A DNA stretch of 64,000 nt. It comes from Siphonodentalium dalli (Eukaryota; Mollusca; Scaphopoda; Gadilida; Siphonodentaliidae). The stretch is from NCBI GenBank assembly GCA_032622095.1, contig CP136067.1, positions 180,638,556-180,702,555 on the forward strand, written 5' to 3'. The first letter of the stretch is position 1. Every line of letters begins with the position of its first letter. Below are positions 1 to 9,137 of this stretch, piece after piece. The notes beneath the pieces are model-generated. The model saw only the letters and a program-made list of their open reading frames with translations, did not search any database and was not told the DNA's origin. The position numbers were made by a program, and so were the translations under genes.

Positions 1-210
1 TTTCAAACTTATATTTATGAATTTAATATATAATTATGATTGTCATTTCGCACATATATCTGTATTAATTTAGATTTTTTTTGATTTTTGTGGTGATTTT
101 CAAACTTATATTTATGAATTTAACCGATTTTTTCGTTTTTTTTTCAAACTTATATTTATGAATTTAATATATAATTATTATTGTATTTTCACACATATAT
201 CTGTATTAAT
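1..210. repeat. AT-rich direct repeats
   Basis: The segment TTTCAAACTTATATTTATGA recurs at about 1, 98 and 152, each time followed by AATTTAA and, in two copies, by ATATATAATTAT and TGTATTAAT. Nothing coding is seen. Confidence 0.7.
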
Positions 211-288
211 AGAGAATTTCAGTGATGTTCTGGCTTGAAAAAGCATTTATTGAATCGCGTTAATTAAATCTCTTCATCGTTGTATAAA

Positions 289-600
289 CACGCGCGTGTG
301 ATCCCTTTATGTCGTTGTATAAACAGACATGCGGTGATAAATGGTCATGAATGGTGATCAGGATGAATCCACTGAGTTTGATTTGTTACGAAAACATGTT
401 AGTAAAAACACAACTTATTTCAACGGATTTATTGTCCCTTGTATACACACTCGTGTGTGATCCCTTATATTGTTTTATAAACAGACACGCGATGATGAAT
501 GGTCAGTGAATGGTGATCAGTATGAATCCACTGAGTTTGATTTGTTATTAAAACATGTTAGTAAAAACACAACTGGTATATATTCAACTGATTTATTTTT
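289..600. repeat. Two tandem copies of a ~157-bp unit
   Basis: The block starting with CGTGTGATCCCTTTATGTCG at about 292 is repeated from about 449. Both copies contain AAACAGACA, TGGTGATCAG, TGAATCCACTGAGTTTGATT and AAACATGTTAGTAAAAACAC. The period is about 157 bp with scattered substitutions. No coding potential is evident. Confidence 0.8.
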
Positions 601-640
601 GACTGACATAATTCCACAATGACTGCATTGAACCTGAATG

Positions 641-845
641 TTTTACTTGAGAGCACAACAGCTACTACTCGTCGGTGAGGATAACTGCCAGCAAACTACT
701 GAAAGAAGCCGCCAAGCTGTACGCCCCAATTTAGATAATGTTCGTCTGATGTAACGTTGTTCCATTTTTGTTATCATCAGATTTTTTGTTATCTCAGTAT
801 GTATGTTGTCAGTATTTTGATTTTATTTAAATAAACATAAAAAAT
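641..845 (+). other. Possible 3'-terminal exon and UTR of an unknown gene
   Basis: After an AG at about 663-670, a short open frame ends in SKLLKEAAKLYAPI and a stop at about 735. It is followed by an AT-rich stretch with AATAAA-type signals at about 829-840. The polypyrimidine tract is poor and a second frame is also open, so this may be chance. Confidence 0.2.
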
Positions 846-865
846 AAAATTGTATATTTTAATTG

Positions 866-990
866 AGGTCCGTATGAGCCAGGGTCCGTATAAGCCGAGA
901 GTCCGTATAAGCCAGGGTCCGTATCAGCCGGTGGTCCGTAAAAGCCAGGGTCCGTATGAGCCAGGGTCCGTAAAAGCCAGGGTCCGTATG
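866..990. repeat. 16-bp minisatellite
   Basis: About eight imperfect copies of GGTCCGTATGAGCCAG run in tandem. One frame reads as repeated SQGPYEP-like peptides, but the open frame is short and starts in unrelated AT-rich sequence, so I treat it as a non-coding minisatellite. Confidence 0.85.
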
Positions 991-1261
991 AGCCGGCATT
1001 CCTTTGATTATCACCCCATTCATTTTATTTTCTATTTACATAGGTGGTGTAGGTGCTATATGTGTGGATAGTGCAGGGGAATTCGGATAAGGGGAAAGGG
1101 GTCTTAAATGGGACCATATGCACCACTAGCGGAAACCCTGAATAATATTCTAATTTTAGATTATTCACATCAAGATACTCACATGTGTTGACCTCCTTTC
1201 TTCATCCTTTGGTTTTTTTTTATCTGAAAAATGAGTTACATGTACCAAAAATATTTACTTC

Positions 1262-1640
1262 AACAGAAGTAATGCCACACAAAGTTTATAATCTGTTTCT
1301 TAAACACTTTTATCACATAATTAACCCACAAAACCAGCTTCATAATTATTGGTAAGATACACGTGTAATATTAGCGCGTGTGATGACGTCACGCCATTAT
1401 ATAAATGAGTTGCATCGCTGAAGTTTATGATTGTTGTTTTTGATGAATACTTTGAGTTGCTTCGCGTTTATTTGATAATGTGATATAAGATATCTCAAAC
1501 TCGTACTATTTTATAAGTAATTTATCAACCTCGTCCACTAAATTCTATTTGAGCCTGGGTAAACCTTAGCTCAAATCGAATTTAGTGAACTCGGTTGATA
1601 AATTCCGTATTCCTCATGTGAGATCCTCTATTTCATGGGC
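1262..1640 (-). mobile_element. Dispersed element with CRE-like site, copy 1
   Basis: This stretch reappears in inverse orientation at about 52405-52770. Shared parts include AATTTATCAACC, ACTAAATTC, GAGCC, the TGACGTCA octamer at about 1384, and TGATGAATA/TTCGCGTTTATTTGAT. An internal palindrome of about 100 bp (1515-1605) pairs the AATTTATCAACCTCGTCCAC arm with its complement. No terminal repeat or target duplication was identified, so the class is unknown. Confidence 0.6.
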
Positions 1641-1835
1641 AGGCAGGTTTTTATATTTATTTTTTACCCACAAAATCACCCAAGAAGGCAGGGTTTTATT
1701 CCCACTTTTAACAACCAAAATGTCCCAGCTGCAGGCTGGTTTTTATGTGTTTACATCACAAATTATCAAATATATTGTTGGTTGTGAAAATGACTTTTCA
1801 TAATTAAGAGTTAATACAATTTCAATGTACTAGTA

Positions 1836-2040
1836 CAGTAATGCCCTAAATAATCAACTCCTTAACCTCAGCAGAATTATGGGTAACTTTTCAAGATTTA
1901 GTCGGAAATATGGCTTGTTGCCATTCATCGAGAGTGAGAGCTTTCCGATGAATGGCAACAAGCCATATTTCTGACTATATCCTGAAAAGTTACCCATAAT
2001 TCTGCTGTGGTTAAGGGGTCGATTATTTAGGCCAGTACTG
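1836..2040. mobile_element. Foldback MITE with TA target (family A), copy 1
   Basis: This 205-bp near-perfect palindrome begins CAGTAATGCCCTAAATAATC and ends with the complement, flanked by TA on both sides. The arms carry GAATTATGGGTAACTTTTCA and GGCTTGTTGCCATTCATCG. The TA duplication and CAGTAATGCCC end fit the Tc1/mariner/pogo group; that assignment is inference. Other copies are at 3884, 28095, 46337 (half) and 51692. Confidence 0.85.
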
Positions 2041-2245
2041 TATGTTGTACAATCATAGTACATACATGTACAGATTAAACAAACCAAGAAGAAAACTTTC
2101 TTTTCATCAGAATTTGAAATACGGGAAATACAAAGCTGAAATGTGTCTAGCTAGATTTATGGGAAGTAGTAGACAGAGATTGTTGACAAAGCATTGTAAA
2201 GCCGAGTGGCAGAATGATTTATAATATTTATTATTAATTAGCTAT

Positions 2246-2370
2246 AGGTTATCGGCCACAATAAGTAGAACGCTGCCCGCGTCATAAGTAACAAAAAGTC
2301 GGCCAATAAGTAGAAAACACTGCCAATAAGTAACAAAAAGTCGGACAATAAGTAGAAAACACGGCCAATA
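2246..2370. repeat. ~42-bp tandem repeat
   Basis: Three imperfect units combine GGCCAATAAGTAGAA, ACACTGCC and AAGTAACAAAAAGTCGG. This is simple tandem DNA with no frame. Confidence 0.75.
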
Positions 2371-3585
2371 AGTCAAGGTGACGTAAATGACGTCATACGT
2401 AATTAGCTCGATCGGCAAAGAAAATTGGTTCGACGGAAGATAGATTGCAGTTGATTTCGAATAAATTACGGACAGTCACTGTTTTTGGGAGTAAATATAC
2501 ATGTACGTGGATGAACTACATGTATCTGTATCAATATCATTCCCATGCAGTGGAAACTGACAGTATACTGTCAAATCGCTGCAAGTTCTTCACAAAGTTC
2601 ACAAGAATAAAAATTGCTGGAATAATTGTTAATTTAATAAAATACACAATGGTATATCTATGTTAATATATTCATCCTGTTAAACAATTATTACATTGTT
2701 GCTAATTAATAAAATACTTATTAATTGGTTGTTTCCATATTGGCCGAGTTATGAGGCCGAGGTCTGTCGTATTGGCATGAGGCCGCATATACAAAAATAT
2801 ATTCAATATTTATTTGTGATGGGCCATAAAAAGCACCCAGCGGGCCTATTTTTATGAGGAGGCAGGTGTCTGAGAAATTAGAACATTAAAGATACATAAT
2901 CCGATTTGATGGTGCCCATATCATCCAGTTACAACAACAACGGAATTTCATTAAAAGTCAATTTAGTTATCAAAATTAGTTTATTACTAATAAATACCAA
3001 TTACGATATCATATTTGCAAAAAAAGTCCTATAATAATATTTTTTCTTGGAAGTTTGGATGGATGGGCAAGAGTGGTTACAACTTCCATACATGGTGATT
3101 CCTAGTTCAATTTGGAATTCCCCAATGGATGGTTTCACAAATGTAAACACATCTAGAATTCTCACATCTAACCAGTGTGGTGCCATATAACAAGCCTATT
3201 TGCATGAATAAAACCTAATTACTGATTCGAAAATAAGTGTATGTATGTATCTGCACATCAACTATCACAACATACCGTATTCTTGTTTGATACTTTTCAT
3301 CATCTAATATTCCGAAATTAATTATGTAATTTATGATTTCACAACAAGCCAAATGGCTCATCTCATTATTTTCTAATTTGGTAATTAATTAGGTAATGGC
3401 TGAATAATATATTATTCTATCACTTTCTTAGTCTTTCTAGTCCATATAAGGTTTGTATCTGAATATAAAATATATTTATCAGCCATCACTGATCTTGGGA
3501 TTGCAAAATGATGGGCACAAACTATCGGTACTAATGGCCATACAACATAAAATTAATTAATTAATTAATAAATTAATAAACTCAC
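2371..3585. other. Non-coding stretch with MITE half-copy
   Basis: At 2885-2960 lies a decayed half of the TTAA-target family seen complete at 27535 (TTAAAGATACATAATCCGAT and CAACAACAAC). A minus-strand open frame of 61 codons at 3001-3186 has no recognisable similarity and no convincing splice signals. A (TTAA)n run sits at 3551-3580. No gene is supported here. Confidence 0.5.
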
Positions 3586-3664
3586 CACTCTCATCTCGAG
3601 GCCTTCTCTTATGTCGATCGTCATCATCCTTGTGTTTATCTTTCCTTTTGTCACGATCATCGCG
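3586..3664 (-). CDS. Candidate internal exon, Arg/Asp/Lys-rich (RD-type) protein
   Basis: On the minus strand a clean acceptor (CTTTCATTTTAG) precedes 79 nt and an ideal donor GTGAGT follows. The frame reads RDDRDKRKDKHKDDDD, then RHKRRPRDES, and ends in phase 1. This charged, low-complexity composition is typical of RD/RS domains in pre-mRNA processing factors, but I cannot name the gene. It would follow the candidate exon at 4791-4844 in phase 0. The gene presumably continues leftwards beyond the window or across a large intron. Confidence 0.5.
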
Positions 3665-3883
3665 CTAAAATGAAAGAGTATAATTAGTCACTCCAGCAAT
3701 GAAGATTATTTATGCTTTCGTCTCTCATGTGTGTTTATAAATGGTGCTAAAGACCCAGAGAACTGAAAGGCAATGATTTTTCCCTTATTAAGCTCAGAAA
3801 ACTTAGTGATTCGTAACCTTCATGTATCAATCATCGGTATGATACAAACACACAGAGGTTTTATCAATACCTTGAGCCTAGTA

Positions 3884-4096
3884 CAGTAATGCCCTAAGTA
3901 ATCGACCTCTTAACCACAGCAGAATTATACGTAACTTTTCAGGATTTAGTCGGAAATATGGCTTGTTGCCATTCATCGGAAAGCTCTCGGGGAGAGCTTT
4001 AAGATGAATGGCAACAAGCCATATTTCCGACTAAATCCTGAAAAGTTACCCATAATTCTGCTGTGGTTAAGAGGTCGATTACTTAGGGCATTACTG
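3884..4096. mobile_element. Foldback MITE with TA target (family A), copy 2
   Basis: This 213-bp palindrome starts CAGTAATGCCCTAAGTAATC and ends with GATTACTTAGGGCATTACTG. It is bounded by TA at 3882-3883 and 4097-4098. The central turn is GGAAAGCTCTCGGGGAGAGC. It is close to identical to the copy at 51692. Confidence 0.9.
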
Positions 4097-4790
4097 TAGG
4101 TAGTAATTACACAATGAAACAACTTAGCAAAATATGACATAAATCTGACTCACATCATAATTTAGAGTTGTTTTTCAAACTTTTTGAGAACAGTTACAAT
4201 CCAAAATGAGTTTATAAATGCATGAATATCTTACTGTTCTTTGACCATGGTTAATTAATCTGATGTTTGGGGTGAAATGCTGAATTTGCATTTTTGACAG
4301 AAAATAATAATATATTTGATTAACTATTAGCATAATTACACAATTCAATTGGAGTGCTTCCTGTGAAAACCCAGAAAGGAACATTTATTATTCTCAGCCA
4401 AATTTATGGGACATGAGGACCCATGCAATGTATATACACTATTTACAAATGAGAACAGAATAGCTCCATGGGTTGCTCCGAATATTTGAACTTTTAAATG
4501 CAAACAGTAAATACATAATCATGAATAAAACATAAAATGAGAACAATAACCACACACACGCAATACAAAATACCATCTAATAAAAACAATAAAATAATTA
4601 AAATCAACATATATGTCGTAAGATTCTAAGCAAACCAAAGAAGTACGAATAAACACTGCATTTTGTATTTACGGTATTTCTCATAAACATAAAATTTATT
4701 AATGCTGGCCTTACGTGAACATAATTCACAACTCATGCAATTTAACAGTTCCAGATTCAAATCTTATCCAGATGATTTGTGATTAAATAC
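4097..4790. other. AT-rich stretch, nothing recognised
   Basis: No open frame with recognisable similarity, no tandem repeat and no paired terminal repeats were found. It may be an intron of the minus-strand gene. Confidence 0.4.
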
Positions 4791-4844
4791 CTTCAAGGCT
4801 TTGTTTAGTTCATCTGTCGTCCATGTGTCCTCTTTTGATTTGAC
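4791..4844 (-). CDS. Candidate internal exon of the same minus-strand gene
   Basis: This 54-nt segment lies between a pyrimidine-rich acceptor (TTCATCACTTCTCAG) and donor GTATTT on the minus strand. It reads VKSKEDTWTTDELNKALK in the only frame without a stop; both other frames contain one. It is 18 whole codons, so it joins in phase with the RD-rich exon at 3586-3664. The sequence is helix-like and charged. I do not recognise the family. Confidence 0.45.
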
Positions 4845-5386
4845 CTGAGAAGTGATGAAATTTAAAGCTGCTGTCAGAATCCCAAACCCCAAAATTACAA
4901 CGTGAACTAAGTTTTCTAAAATCTCAATTTAGCATGACTCTTCTCCAGCTGCATATTACTGTGTTTAGAACATTATACAGATTGCCTGTGAATGTGATCT
5001 ATGTATGTTTATCAATTGAAATACTCTCAAGAATAATCAAATTATTTATGAAGTCGAATATATGTCTGACAACAAGTGTATTTTTAGGGATACTAATATA
5101 TGTTGTCAAAATTTAAACTAGTTCTTAAAAATTTCTGGCTGTAAGCGCGTTTGGGATTAGACCAATCCATGCCATGAATCTCTACTCTGGCTTTGACCCA
5201 TATAAATCATATTCAACCAGTTCAAAACCTGTGAACTTTTTGAAGTTCTGACAGGGAACAGAACTAAATAAAATTGAAACAAGGGTTGCGCATCGAAGAT
5301 GGCGCTCATCGAGATTTTTGCCCAGTCCGACCGACAATCACTAAAAATGGGCGACTTAAGGATGCATAACTCAGGCACAACAAAAA
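4845..5386. other. Non-coding stretch, nothing recognised
   Basis: Only short open frames occur on either strand, and none has recognisable motifs. The right end abuts the target duplication of the MITE at 5395. Confidence 0.4.
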
Positions 5387-5656
5387 CAAGGGTGCAAGCC
5401 TTGAAATAGTGTGCCTGTCATTTGCAGAATGAGGTCCCCAGAGGGTGAATTTAGTGATGCTACCCCGCATAGCAGGCTAGCATCACCAAATTCACCCTCT
5501 GGGGACCTCATTCTGCTGAGTTGTAAGCAGAATGAGGTTCCCAGAGGGTGAATTTGGTGATGCTAGCCCGCTATGCGGGGTAGCATCACTAAATTCACCC
5601 TCTGGGAACCTCATTCTGCAAATGACAGACACACTATTTCAAGGCTTGCAAGGGTG
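5387..5656. mobile_element. hAT-type foldback MITE (family B), copy 1 with 8-bp TSD
   Basis: The element is 5395-5648, bounded by the 8-bp direct repeat CAAGGGTG at 5387-5394 and 5649-5656. It starts CAAGCCTTGAAATAG and ends with the complement. Inside, two palindromes are built from GCAGAATGAGGTCCCCAGAG, GGTGAATTTAGTGATGCTA and their complements, joined by a short spacer. An 8-bp duplication with a CA...TG end fits the hAT superfamily. It carries no transposase. Confidence 0.92.
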
Positions 5657-6310
5657 GCACATCCAAGATGGAGCTTGTCAACCTGAGGTGCTGCGAAAAG
5701 TCAACTCAGAAATTTATGAGGACAAAACAAGATGGCATGTATTGCTTTTGCTTCTTATGGAAGTTGGAACACCTCCACAACAAGTATTAAACACAGGGCC
5801 GATTTCTCTGGGGCCGACTGTTTTAGGCCAACTTCTCCTGTATTCCCGGAGTCAGATGAACAGACTCAGGGTAATCAGTTCCATTCCCACACTGTGTCAG
5901 TTGGGACATTGTAGGGCCATTCAAATCGAGGGTTTAGAATTGAATCGAATGAGGGCTAAGATTCACGAATTGAATAAAAAATCTCAAATTGAATATATAC
6001 ATGTATGAGCCAAACGTGGGTATCAAAATTATAAGTTTCAGCGAACCTGGGTAACATAATGCCAGTGAGATAATTTTGGGACAATAAAATATTAAAAAAA
6101 AAAAAACATAATGCCAGTTCTGTGAACCTGGGAAATGTAGTGCCCAAAAGCATGAGATTACCGAGTACTATAATTTAATTACTGCGTACTGATGCAATTA
6201 CAAGGACATCAGATGGGTGATGGAGCATGCATGTTATAACGTATAAAACCATCTGGTGAAAACTGCTAGAAGTTTCTTTCACAAAAAAATCTTCTTTCTT
6301 CAAATTATAA
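5657..6310. other. Open frame of unknown status
   Basis: A 158-codon + strand frame (5532-6008) starts inside the MITE palindrome and runs on through unique sequence. It has no recognised domain, and its first third is transposon DNA. I do not call it a gene. A poly(A)12 lies at about 6092. Confidence 0.3.
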
Positions 6311-6580
6311 CAAGAGCATCGCTAGGGCGTGGCAAAATTCAACAAATGGTCATAACTATCGTGAAATTTGGCGTGCGGAACCCAAATTTGAACTTGACCT
6401 GTATTTTGGGCTAGTAAACTCACATTCCAAATTTCATTCCATTCAGTGCAGACTTACTAAAGTTATCATCCGGAACGAAAATTGAGTGCAAATTCCAACA
6501 AAAAAGGCCATAACTCTGGTGAAAATTGGCAGGCAGAACCCAAATTTGAACTGAACCTGTGCTATTTTGTGCTAGTATAA
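6311..6580 (-). repeat. Dispersed repeat family C (GCATCGCTAGGG end), copy 1
   Basis: It begins TAACAAGAGCATCGCTAGGG and contains two diverged tandem sub-units. Each sub-unit has GGCCATAACTCTGGTGAAAA, the pattern GCAGAACCCAAATTTGAACT, and a TATTTTGGGCTAGTAAA-like phrase. Copies in the opposite orientation lie at 33000-33620, 39420-39690 and 42295-42685. No protein is encoded and the class is unknown. Confidence 0.75.
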
Positions 6581-6987
6581 AACACATATATTGTGGCAAT
6601 ATGATTATGGGTGCTCACAGGTGCCTAATAATTGTGATGCCCTAATAATAGTGATGGGTGGGGATTTAAGCTGAAATTAATAAGTGATGACAATTTCAGT
6701 CAATGTCTCAATGCCAAATAATTATGATTGTTGCAAATTTTCTCTGATCACTTATTTAAATGTTCCAGTAATGTTTGGTAAATGTTCTAACACTAAAGAA
6801 CTTAGCAGAACACATACTGTATCGGTGTATCCTTAGTGATCTGACAACTCAAACAGTAAGCCTAGTTGAAATCTGAACAGTAAGGAATCTGAATATCATC
6901 AGTGAGGTACCGCTACATCAACAAAAATAAATTCTTCCATCAGAACACTAAGCCAAAGTGATCCAAAGCTGAATTTGCATGAGATGA
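6581..6987. other. Non-coding stretch, nothing recognised
   Basis: AT-rich, no open frame of note, no paired repeats seen. Confidence 0.4.
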
Positions 6988-7387
6988 TTAACCCTTTACC
7001 CAACAAACCGGCCAAAACCGGCCAAATAAAGCTTCAACAGCCTAAAATATCTTCGGTCTGTCTCAATAGAACCATACAAATATGAATATCATTGGAACCG
7101 GCTCCTTGACCACATTGTGATAGTTACAGTTATGCCCTGTGCCAATGCATTCTCTTATATATGCGAGTCGACCATAGGTCGCCTCGCATATATAAGAGAA
7201 TGCATTGGCCTAAAAAAAATCTTTTTTTAACACATTTTACCATTTTTTCTTACATTCTTTAACAATTTTATAATTTTTAATGTGTTAAGCCAATGCATTC
7301 TCTTATATATGCGAGGCGACCTATGGTCGACTCGCATATATAAGAGAATGCATTGGCACAGTGCTCTTCTGTTGGGTAAAGGGTTAA
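6988..7387. mobile_element. TTAACCCTTT element (family D, piggyBac-like), copy 1
   Basis: TTAA at 6988-6991 and 7384-7387 flank a 392-bp element with ends CCCTTTACCCAACA / TGTTGGGTAAAGGG. After the left end is CCGGCCAAAACCGGCC. Two copies of a hairpin module occur inside, at about 7142-7209 and 7290-7357; each pairs GCATTCTCTTATATATGCGA with its complement. A TTAA target and CCC-type ends fit piggyBac; that class is inference. It is near-identical to the copy at 21521. Confidence 0.88.
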
Positions 7388-7672
7388 ACTCTGATCAGTA
7401 ACATAGGGAGGTCATGTGACTGAAATGTGCCATTTAATATGAATGTCTTTGTTCAGAAGTATGTAACTGTATCCAAACACAACTCCATACATGTACATGT
7501 GTATATTCCAAGGATTTACAAAGATATTGCCACTATGTTTAAAACAGGCATATGAATTAAACATTGGAAGCAAGAATGGTATTGAATTTTAAAAATGACT
7601 TTATTTTGGACCTTATCACATTCTTTGAAAACAGGCAAGTAAATTCATCACATCATTTCTTGTATATCATCA

Positions 7673-8922
7673 TTAGGCCAAAGAAAAAAGATACTATGTT
7701 TCCGTACATCGACCGACCATAAAAATAACCCGCCGACCCTAATCTTTTTATTGATATTTTGAGAAAAAGTCAAAATTTTCTATAAAAAAAACAATTTTTT
7801 TTTTTTTATTTTTTTACTGTTTTTACCGCTAATGCTCATAAATATTGATAATCATTAGGTGCAAAACATATGGTTTCTAACATAAGCCTGTGATAAGTGA
7901 CATGAAGTGTGACTGTTGTCTCAAAAGCCACAGGTGTGTGATGGGTTGTGGATTGATAGGCATGAATCTTGCAATTTTAATTTCAAGAGAGTGGATCTCA
8001 TGCCTGCTTTACCATTATGCCTTGTTTGGGACTTATGGAACATATGCATGAGTTCCAAATAAAAATGCATGCCCATTTATTATTTTCTTGGGAAATCCCC
8101 CCCCCCCCCCCCCCCCCCCCTGCACAGTGCTTATCTGAGTCTGCAAGTTTATTAATTTTGAGGCTATGAAAAGTATATGACATACATGTGAACATGTCAA
8201 TATCGAATAAGACTCTACATGACACATACTATGTTGATTCCTATGCTTGACCTACATGTACTATAAAATTTTTAACTATAGTTGATGTTTTGCTCAGAGT
8301 TATTTGGGTCTGCACTGTTTTAACTTTCAATGAAATTTTTCCTGTGCACTATTATTTGGGCCTGCACTTTTATATGGGGCCTGAGAGTAACGGTAGGAAC
8401 ACTATAAACAGACGTGTGTGTATCTGTATATATACATGTATATAGGTTATGACCACATATGTTAGGGGTACAGCTACTGTTTCCAAAAACCAGGCATGCT
8501 AGGTTGGGTGCACTGGCTACCTCTAGACAATGGGATGCTGTTGCCACAATACAAGTACGGTATAATGGCGGTATTATGGGTAAAATTCTTATAAAAGTTA
8601 GTGACATCAATCTCATACCAAGTTTATAGCCAAATTTATAAAAATGTGGTATGTGAAAAATAAATAACATCCTTATTAAAGCATGAAGTAAGTTTGATCT
8701 TTCATCAATCTTAATGTATATTTCCTAGTGCTGTGTTTATCAAGTAATACTTTCCCACAACACAAGTTGGCATTTTATGTCATTTTCGGTCGAGGTAATT
8801 CAATATTTCTGCAGCTGGATAAAAAATATCAAAATAAAATAAAAAAATAAATTTCCCTACCTACCTACCCTAATTTTTTCACTTCGTTATCGGAAACATA
8901 CTATCTTTTTTCTTTGGCCTTA
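7673..8922. mobile_element. PIF/Harbinger-like element (family E), 1.24 kb
   Basis: The terminal inverted repeat is GGCCAAAGAAAAAAGATACT at 7676 and its diverged complement ends at 8919, flanked by TTA on both sides. CCTACCTACCCTAATTTTTT lies near the right end, as in the shorter relatives at 11102 and 24020. The 3-bp TWA target and GGCC ends fit PIF/Harbinger or a related superfamily. No transposase-like frame of useful length is present, so it is non-autonomous. A 24-C run occurs at 8097-8120. Confidence 0.78.
8097..8120. repeat. Poly-C tract (24)
   Basis: Uninterrupted run of C inside the Harbinger-like element. Confidence 0.95.
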
Positions 8923-9064
8923 TCATCATTAGGAAATAAGTCACAATGACTTCTACTGCTTGTAATTAATATTAAAACAGTTATTGTACAGTATTAATCT
9001 AAATGTTAATTTGTATATAATGTTTCTTTTCAGCGATCGAATAAGATTCAAATTGATATCTTAC

Positions 9065-9115
9065 ATCCCAATGCTCGTTGTCGAAAAGTTCCTTGAATTC
9101 TTTCAGACATTTGGC
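9065..9115 (-). CDS. Weak candidate exon of the minus-strand gene
   Basis: On the minus strand 51 nt read AKCLKEFKELFDNEHWD and are followed by donor GTAAGA, in phase 0 with the candidate exon at 4791-4844. Upstream there is only a weak CGAG acceptor, and an in-frame stop lies 15 nt further up. A family A element is inserted at 9140 and could have displaced the original acceptor. The + strand over the same bases also has an open frame behind a good acceptor-like TTTCTTTTCAG, so strand is uncertain. Confidence 0.2.
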
Positions 9116-9137
9116 CTCGACGACATGTATTTACATG

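Noticed and set aside
850-1071. 73-codon frame with SQGPYEP repeats
   Set aside because: A minisatellite whose unit is 16 bp, not a multiple of three; no signal peptide, start context or splice support.
5532-6008. 158-codon + strand open frame
   Set aside because: It begins in the palindromic hAT MITE; the first ~35 codons are transposon repeat also found translated at 54449 and 62138. The remainder has no known domain or splice support.
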